Part shown: positions 59,234 to 64,000 of the stretch, in pieces | Numbering within the stretch: the first letter of the stretch is position 1 | How the letters are laid out: each line of letters opens with the position of its first letter | Origin: Fluviibacter sp039805725 | Lineage (GTDB): Bacteria; Pseudomonadota; Gammaproteobacteria; Burkholderiales; Rhodocyclaceae | Length of the DNA stretch: 64,000 nt | Direction of reading: 5' to 3' | Assembly: GCA_039805725.1 (NCBI GenBank) | Contig: JBDLTT010000046.1 | Span: 30,556-94,555 of the forward strand | Program-made: the position numbers and the translations under genes | Notes under the pieces: generated by a model | What the model saw: the letters and a program-made list of their open reading frames with translations, nothing else | What the model was told of the DNA's origin: nothing | Database searches by the model: none

Positions 59234-60929
59234 CGCTGTCCGTGCGCCGGAAGAGGGTATAACGTTCAGCCCGGTTGCCACGACGATGACCGGCCCAGAC
59301 TTTACTGGCATTTTCCCAGCCATTCGGGAGCCGGATCTCGTTTTGATGGCCAGGCGTCTCAACCAATAGGTACTGACAGGTTTTGCCAGCGCTGAGACCG
59401 GCGCGTGGCATCGCCCGCTGGAGTTGGAAGGAGAGCGCGGCGCGTGCATCGTCTGCGACCTTGAAGGTGGCAATACATCCGGTGCCATCGAGTTGCTTGT
59501 CAAGCTGATTGCCGATCCGGGTAAAACTCATTCCGTGATCGATCCACGGCATCCACAGCGCAACCGTCAGCGCCCAGGTCAATGTGACGCCGGTAAACCA
59601 GTGCTGGATTCCCCGAACCGGCGAGCGTGGGATGTTGCGCATGAGGACGAACCAGCCAATGGTGAGCAGAAAGGCGATAGCCGGCGCCAGTAGGGTCAGC
59701 GGGGTACTAAAGCCGGGTTCCAGACGTGTGACGGTCTGAGCCAGTGGTGCTGGCCAACCGAAATGTATTGCGGCCCAGCCTAGCCAGATAAAACCTGCCG
59801 TGAGCGTGAACAGGGTCAGGGTAAAGGCATCCAGCAGATTGGCTGCGCCTCGGCGGAGGTGGGTGACGGATGCCGTTGCCAGGAGCAGCATGGGCATCAG
59901 GAGCACGAGGCTCTTCGACGGGCGCGCCGGGGTTGTGGCAATCTCCAACAGAAGCGCCAGGATGAAGACGCCGAGTGGTATCAGGTTTTGACGATGCCAG
60001 AAGGTCAGGCGACGCCGCCATAGCGTCCAGGCGGCGATCGGCCAGGTCGGCCAGCTGGTCCAGGCAACCAGCTTGATGAAATTGAGCAATACCGTGGGTA
60101 ACTCTTGGACGTCACGAACCACCGTCATGGGCCAGATTGCCTTGAACAGGGCGTCTGCGAAGTTGCCGGTGCCTGGTTCACCAAAAGCGGCGGCATGGAT
60201 GAACCAGGAGAGTCCGATCAGTAAACCAAGCAGCAGAGCGATCAGCGTGTTGAGACGTAGCCGTGGCTTGACCAGAAAGAGCCCCAGCAGCGTGATGACC
60301 AATGGCATGGCAATCGGCAGGCCGCCGGCCAGGACGGTGATGCCCAGACCGAGCGCCGTCAGGAGGGCGCCGGGCGATACCTTCTCGAAACAGAGCCGAC
60401 TGGATCCCCAGAAGAAAACCGCGTAGCCCGCCATGATCGCCAGATCGGGCTGGGTTTCATGCGCCGTGAGCATGACGCCGGGTGCGCCCAGCATGAGGAA
60501 GGGGAGTACGTGGGCCTCTTCAGCGCTAGAAAAGGCCTTGGCGGCCTCGTAGAGCGCATAGAGACCAAGACCTACCCAGAACAGGTTGCCGATACGGGCG
60601 GCATCGGGCAGCGTCAGAAAAAAACTGAACGGCCAGGCGATCAGGGCGTTAATCCAGTAGTACAGGGGTGATTGATCCCAGCTCTCGAGCTGGAAGGTCG
60701 GCGTCAGCCAGCTCCCACTATGAAGCAGTTGGGCAATCACGCCGAATTGTTCTGCGTCATCGCCACGCCACGGGTCACGACCAACCAAGCCGGGAATCAG
60801 TAAGACCAGAAGCAGACAGAAAGCCACCGGCCAGCTCATCAGCAGCGGTTGGCGCGAATAGGTGCTCCAGCGAACGGGCGCGTCCGGTTGTGCCGAGGGC
60901 GGCGTGGGGCGGAGGTCTAGAAAGGACAT
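59214..60929 (-). CDS. Membrane glycosyltransferase, ArnT/PMT (GT39/GT83) type
   Basis: A polytopic membrane protein of about 571 residues with roughly 12 spans. The catalytic loop after the first span is GRDPWRGDDAEQFGVIAQLL, which holds the acidic pair (DD) of polyprenyl-phosphate-dependent transferases. GVMLTAHETQPDLAIMAGYAVFFW is another family motif. The C-terminal periplasmic domain starts near 470. ATG 60929 is preferred over 60947. The transferred sugar is unknown; no arn cluster lies here. Confidence 0.78.
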   Translation of the reverse strand: MSFLDLRPTPPSAQPDAPVRWSTYSRQPLLMSWPVAFCLLLVLLIPGLVGRDPWRGDDAEQFGVIAQLLHSGSWLTPTFQLESWDQSPLYYWINALIAWPFSFFLTLPDAARIGNLFWVGLGLYALYEAAKAFSSAEEAHVLPFLMLGAPGVMLTAHETQPDLAIMAGYAVFFWGSSRLCFEKVSPGALLTALGLGITVLAGGLPIAMPLVITLLGLFLVKPRLRLNTLIALLLGLLIGLSWFIHAAAFGEPGTGNFADALFKAIWPMTVVRDVQELPTVLLNFIKLVAWTSWPTWPIAAWTLWRRRLTFWHRQNLIPLGVFILALLLEIATTPARPSKSLVLLMPMLLLATASVTHLRRGAANLLDAFTLTLFTLTAGFIWLGWAAIHFGWPAPLAQTVTRLEPGFSTPLTLLAPAIAFLLTIGWFVLMRNIPRSPVRGIQHWFTGVTLTWALTVALWMPWIDHGMSFTRIGNQLDKQLDGTGCIATFKVADDARAALSFQLQRAMPRAGLSAGKTCQYLLVETPGHQNEIRLPNGWENASKVWAGHRRGNRAERYTLFRRTDSARPDQP

Positions 60930-60944
60930 AGCGACGCAATCATA

Positions 60945-60973
60945 CAAAAAAACAAAAGGCAGCCGTAGCTGCC
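60945..60973 (-). terminator. Terminator of rpmE
   Basis: On the minus strand, GGCAGC (60968-60973) pairs with GCTGCC (60958-60963) around TACG, followed by TTTTGTTTTTTT. Confidence 0.85.
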
Positions 60974-60997
60974 CTTGTTATTCTGCCAGGTCGGAAT

Positions 60998-61213
60998 TTA
61001 GGCCGACTTGCGCAGACCGCCAAATTTCTGACGGAACTTCTCGACGCGACCGGCGGTATCGACGATCTTTTGCTTGCCCGTGTAGAACGGGTGGCAGTTC
61101 GAGCAGACTTCAACGTTGAGCGGCTTGTTCATCGTCGACTTGGTCTTGAACTTTTCGCCGCACGAGCAGGTGACTTCGATTTCGTTGTATTCGGGGTGGA
61201 TGCCAGAGCGCAT
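60998..61213 (-). CDS. rpmE: 50S ribosomal protein L31 (zinc form)
   Basis: A 71-residue ribosomal protein. The zinc-binding cysteines are in VTCSCGEKF and VCSNCHPFYTGKQ, so this is the Zn-containing (C+) form, not the Zn-free YkgM-type paralogue. MRSGIHPEYNEIEV is a standard opening. It has its own promoter at 61277-61305. Confidence 0.97.
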   Translation of the reverse strand: MRSGIHPEYNEIEVTCSCGEKFKTKSTMNKPLNVEVCSNCHPFYTGKQKIVDTAGRVEKFRQKFGGLRKSA

Positions 61214-61276
61214 GGGTGTTTCCTTTGGGAGTTGCGTGCCGATCCGGCGGATGTGGCCGGATCCCGTAAGCTTTAA

Positions 61277-61305
61277 ATTATCGCTGATTTTTCAAGTGAT
61301 TGCAA
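61277..61305 (-). promoter_or_regulatory. Promoter of rpmE
   Basis: On the minus strand TTGCAA (61300-61305) and GATAAT (61277-61282) are 17 bases apart, a near-consensus sigma-70 promoter. It starts right after the rho stop codon. Confidence 0.7.
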
Positions 61306-62565
61306 CTATCCCCGGCGCATGGCGTCGAAGAATTCGGCATTGTTCTTGGTCGAACGGACCTTGTCGAGCAGGAATTCCATCGCCTCGATATCGTCCATCG
61401 GGTAGAGGAGTTTGCGCAGAACCCAGATCTTCTGCAGGATTTCCTGCGGAATGAGCAATTCTTCGCGACGGGTCCCCGAGCGGTTGACGTTGATCGATGG
61501 ATACAGGCGTTTTTCCGACATCTTCCGATCCAGGTGGATCTCCATGTTGCCGGTGCCCTTGAATTCCTCGTAAATCACATCGTCCATACGGCTGCCCGTG
61601 TCGATCAGCGCGGTGGCGATGATGGTCAGCGAGCCGCCTTCCTCGATATTCCGGGCGGCACCGAAGAAGCGCTTCGGCTTCTGGAGGGCGTTGGCGTCAA
61701 CGCCGCCCGACAGCACTTTGCCGGAAGCCGGTTGAACCGTGTTGTAGGCGCGGGCGAGGCGGGTAATCGAATCCAGCAGAATCACGACGTCCTTCTTGTG
61801 CTCGACCAGACGTTTGGCCTTTTCGATGACCATCTCGGCCACCTGTACGTGACGCACCGGGGGTTCGTCAAAGGTCGAGGCGACGACTTCGCCGCGCACC
61901 GAACGCTGCATTTCGGTCACTTCTTCCGGGCGCTCATCGATCAGCAGCACAATCAGCACCACATCGGGGTGGCTGGCTGTAATGGCGTGCGCGATGTTTT
62001 GCAGCATGACGGTTTTGCCGGATTTCGGCGATGCGACCAGCAAACCCCGCTGGCCTTTGCCGATAGGGGCGACCATGTCGATGATGCGCGAGGTCAGGTT
62101 CTCTTCGGTCTTGCTATCGCGTTCCAGTCGCAGCGGCTCGTTCGGGTGCAGCGGCGTCAGGTTCTCAAACAGAATCTTGTTCTTGCAGGCATCGGGCGAT
62201 TGGCCGTTGATGCTGTCGACCTTAGTCAGCGCGAAATAGCGCTCGCCCTCGCGCGGCATGCGGATTTCACCTTCGATCGTGTCACCGGCGCGCAGGTTGT
62301 AGCGGCGCATCTGGGAAGGCGAGACGTAAATGTCGTCCGAGCTGGCCAGGTATGACGATTCCGGCGAGCGGAGAAAGCCGTAGCCTTCCTGCATGACTTC
62401 GAGACAACCATCGCCGAAGATGGTTTCTCCTGATTTCGCGTGTTCTTTGAGGATCGCGAAAATCAGTTCCTGCTTGCGCAGGCGGTTGGCGTGCTCGATA
62501 CCGGCTTCGGTCGCCAGGTCGATCAGTTGACTGACGTGTTTTGATTTGAGTTCGGAAAGGTGCAT
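61306..62565 (-). CDS. rho: Transcription termination factor Rho
   Basis: A hexameric RNA helicase of 419 residues that ends transcripts. N-terminal RNA-binding domain (GYGFLRSPESSYLASSDDIYVS), then the ATPase core with Walker A VASPKSGKTVMLQ, Walker B VVILLDSITRLARAYN and the Q-loop/R-loop region. MHLSELKSKHVSQLIDLA is a standard start. The reading frame is intact. Lies downstream of trxA. Confidence 0.97.
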   Translation of the reverse strand: MHLSELKSKHVSQLIDLATEAGIEHANRLRKQELIFAILKEHAKSGETIFGDGCLEVMQEGYGFLRSPESSYLASSDDIYVSPSQMRRYNLRAGDTIEGEIRMPREGERYFALTKVDSINGQSPDACKNKILFENLTPLHPNEPLRLERDSKTEENLTSRIIDMVAPIGKGQRGLLVASPKSGKTVMLQNIAHAITASHPDVVLIVLLIDERPEEVTEMQRSVRGEVVASTFDEPPVRHVQVAEMVIEKAKRLVEHKKDVVILLDSITRLARAYNTVQPASGKVLSGGVDANALQKPKRFFGAARNIEEGGSLTIIATALIDTGSRMDDVIYEEFKGTGNMEIHLDRKMSEKRLYPSINVNRSGTRREELLIPQEILQKIWVLRKLLYPMDDIEAMEFLLDKVRSTKNNAEFFDAMRRG

Positions 62566-62798
62566 GGTGAACGTGCGGAACGGGTAGGAAAATGTGGAAC
62601 CATCCGATGAGCCGGGCGTCTGGACGCACGAAGCGCGTGGTAGAACGTCTGAATCTGGTCGGGGAGGTGAGGTGCCTGGTGCAGGCTTGCAGCGACTGGG
62701 TGCCGATTGGCGGTGTCGCCTGGCGTCATCGCTGAGGACTAGCCAATCTGCCCGGAATTGCTCCGGTCAGGGGATTGCGTTCTTGCGGGGTAACACAC

Positions 62799-62819
62799 GG
62801 GGTGGTCAGCGACCACCCC
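62799..62819 (-). other. Strong hairpin after trxA
   Basis: GGGGTGGTC (62799-62807) and GACCACCCC (62811-62819) form a perfect 9-bp stem with loop AGC. There is no T run, so it may protect the trxA mRNA or sit in the rho leader. The rest of 62566-62826 has no supportable gene. Confidence 0.6.
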
Positions 62820-62826
62820 ACAGATA

Positions 62827-63153
62827 TTACAGATGGCCGTCGAGGAAGGCAACCAGTTGGGATTTCGACAGGGCGCCAACCTTGGTGGCTTCGACGCTTC
62901 CACCCTTGAAGAGCATCAGCGTCGGGATGCCGCGAACGCCGAACTGGGCGGGTGTCTGCTGGTTTTCATCGATATTGATCTTGGCAACCTTGAGTTTGCC
63001 GCCATATTCCTTGGCGACATCGTCCAGAATCGGGGCGATCATCTTGCAAGGACCACACCATTCCGCCCAGAAGTCGAGCAGCACAGGGGTAGTCGATTGA
63101 AGGACGTCAGCAGCGAAGGAGCTGTCGGTGACGTGGACAATATGTTCGCTCAT
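62827..63153 (-). CDS. trxA: Thioredoxin 1
   Basis: A cytoplasmic disulfide reductase of 108 residues. The active site is WAEWCGPCKMIAPILDDVA, with cis-Pro in GIPTLMLFKGG. Full-length, no fusions. Upstream of rho in the transcription direction, as is common in proteobacteria. Confidence 0.97.
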   Translation of the reverse strand: MSEHIVHVTDSSFAADVLQSTTPVLLDFWAEWCGPCKMIAPILDDVAKEYGGKLKVAKINIDENQQTPAQFGVRGIPTLMLFKGGSVEATKVGALSKSQLVAFLDGHL

Positions 63154-63205
63154 AGCGCATTGCCTCTAGCGGAATAAGTGATTAGGGAGTGATTACTATG
63201 CCTGT

Positions 63206-63223
63206 TTGTGTCTAAGGACACAA
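63206..63223. promoter_or_regulatory. Dyad site between trxA and fdxA
   Basis: TTGTGTC (63206-63212) and GACACAA (63217-63223) form a perfect 18-base inverted repeat with TAAG between. It resembles a CRP/FNR-family site of the TGTG-N8-CACA type. It lies about 53 bases before trxA and 87 before fdxA, in the divergent region. Confidence 0.45.
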
Positions 63224-63309
63224 GCCAGACGTGCGCAGTTTGCCGCAAGACGGCATAATGGGCAAGTTGTCGATGACACCCTTGTTTCTCCCCCATTTAG
63301 AGGTATGCC

Positions 63310-63633
63310 ATGACGTACGTTGTGACGGATAACTGTATCAAGTGTAAATACACGGATTGCGTGGATGTCTGCCCCGTGGATTGTTTCCACGAAGGCCCCA
63401 ATTTTCTGGTCATTGACCCGGACGAGTGCATTGACTGTACGCTTTGCGTGGCCGAATGCCCGGCTGAGGCGATTTACGCCGAAGATGATGTGCCGGCCGG
63501 TCAGGAGGGCTTCATCGCCCTGAACGCCGAGCTGGCTAAAAACTGGCCGGTTATTTCGGAGCGCAAAGAACCACTGCCCGATGCCGATACCTTTAATGGT
63601 CAGAGCGGCAAACTGGCCGATTTACAACGTTAA
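63310..63633 (+). CDS. fdxA: Seven-iron ferredoxin FdxA
   Basis: A soluble [3Fe-4S][4Fe-4S] electron carrier, 107 residues. The first motif is CIKCKYTDCVDVCPVDCF and the second CIDCTLCVAECP. The long C-terminal tail after residue 60 (EGFIALNAELAKNWPVISER) marks the 7Fe type. It starts at ATG 63310 with TAGAGGT upstream. Confidence 0.95.
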   Translation: MTYVVTDNCIKCKYTDCVDVCPVDCFHEGPNFLVIDPDECIDCTLCVAECPAEAIYAEDDVPAGQEGFIALNAELAKNWPVISERKEPLPDADTFNGQSGKLADLQR

Positions 63634-63666
63634 TTCAGGTTTTTACACCGATTCGCAGGATGTTTT

Positions 63667-64000
63667 ATGCTGGTTAAGGAAATACTCAAACTTAAGGGCA
63701 ACGTGCTTTACACCACCCATTCTGGTGCAAGCCTGGGGGAAGCCGTTGCGGCACTCACCGAGCACGATGCGGGTTCACTGGTCGTGATGGATGGCGGCGA
63801 AATGACCGGTCTCATCACCTTCCGCGAGGTGCTACAGGCGGTTGGCAAAACCAAGGGTGATCTGTCTGCCCAGACCGTGGCCGATTTCAAAGTAACCGAT
63901 CCCGTGGTAGCGCGTCCGGATATGCCGATCGAGGCCGTGCGTGAGCTGCTGGTGAGCCATCACCAGCGCTACGTCCCGGTGATGGATGGCAAGATGCTGA
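63667..64000 (+). CDS. CBS-domain protein (partial, runs off the window)
   Basis: The first ~111 codons of a protein that continues past the right edge. Two CBS repeats are visible: VKEILKLKGNVLYTTHSGAS onward, and VTDPVVARPDMPIEAVRELL. CBS pairs bind adenine nucleotides as regulators. ATG 63667 has GCAGGAT upstream. What follows the CBS pair cannot be seen. Confidence 0.8.
   Translation, partial: MLVKEILKLKGNVLYTTHSGASLGEAVAALTEHDAGSLVVMDGGEMTGLITFREVLQAVGKTKGDLSAQTVADFKVTDPVVARPDMPIEAVRELLVSHHQRYVPVMDGKML

Noticed and set aside
61300..62355. A 351-codon open frame on the plus strand opposite rho
   Set aside because: Antisense shadow of a well-conserved gene; no motifs or ribosome-binding site.
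1..64000. CRISPR arrays, tRNA or rRNA genes, insertion sequences or prophage
   Set aside because: No regular repeats, cloverleaf-like sequence, transposase, integrase or phage gene was seen on either strand.

Overview
This 64 kb window is a bacterial chromosome segment that is dense in housekeeping genes and mostly syntenic in character. Base composition looks to be in the mid-50s % GC by eye. Several gene orders point to a Betaproteobacterium, or a close neighbour in the deep Gammaproteobacteria. These are sodB/xseA/exbB/exbD/lpxK/Trm112/kdsB/adk, murJ/rpsT/DUF3579/argD-argF-argG, trxA/rho/rpmE, and a complete cbb3 oxidase cluster with fnr and hemN. I place it only at class level. The physiology suggested is microaerobic respiration with high-affinity cbb3 oxidase, active sulfur-oxyanion uptake, and metal efflux. 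No tRNA, rRNA, insertion sequence, prophage or CRISPR array was seen.

Layout. Positions 1-2283: end of ileS, then lspA, fkpB and ispH, overlapping head to tail. Positions 2320-16437: a respiration, copper and haem island with ccoI, ccoS, an intergenic region with two FNR-type boxes and a likely small RNA, ccoNOQP, ccoG, ccoH, a DUF3149 gene, uspA and fnr (reverse), hemN, a UreH/DsbD-like membrane protein and a second Cu+ ATPase. Positions 16539-20861: ppa, nadE, glnB, rluE, DUF192 and ubiC. Positions 20912-27077: sodB and xseA (reverse), an intergenic region with three clustered DnaA boxes, then exbB, exbD, lpxK, a Trm112-like gene, kdsB and adk. Position 27151 on: a PPi-type phosphofructokinase. 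Positions 28495-34376: a sulfate/thiosulfate ABC transporter with two periplasmic binding proteins and a CysB-type regulator. Positions 34385-36110: a divergent TauE/SafE exporter and a persulfide-dioxygenase-type metallo-hydrolase broken by one in-frame TAG. Positions 36146-43392: a UbiA-type prenyltransferase, a PII-like protein and a three-part heavy-metal RND efflux system. Positions 43467-47953: a CorC-type CBS protein, PPK2, a PEBP-family protein and murJ. Positions 48037-56393: rpsT, DUF3579, argD, argF, argG, DUF2788, ppnP, yajQ, a Nudix hydrolase, a CobD/AmpE-like protein and a beta-ketothiolase. Positions 56447-64000: rsgA, an M48 protease, orn, a GT39/83-type glycosyltransferase, rpmE, rho, trxA, fdxA and the start of a CBS-domain protein.

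How the parts work together. CcoI and CcoS mature the copper site of the oxidase, CcoG and CcoH help assembly, HemN supplies haem when oxygen is low, and FNR can read oxygen and act on the two FNR-like boxes before ccoN. CysTWA with the two binding proteins imports sulfate or thiosulfate under CysB-type control. The persulfide dioxygenase would make sulfite and TauE/SafE would export it, but the nonsense codon puts that branch in doubt.

The best candidates for something undescribed are a 100-120 nt structured RNA with its own FNR-like box and terminator between ccoS and ccoN (about 5058-5178), the DnaA-box cluster at 23109-23143, the isolated TAG in the persulfide dioxygenase with a dyad operator before it, long inverted repeats in the leader of each sulfate-binding-protein gene, and a PII-like protein built into the metal-efflux operon.
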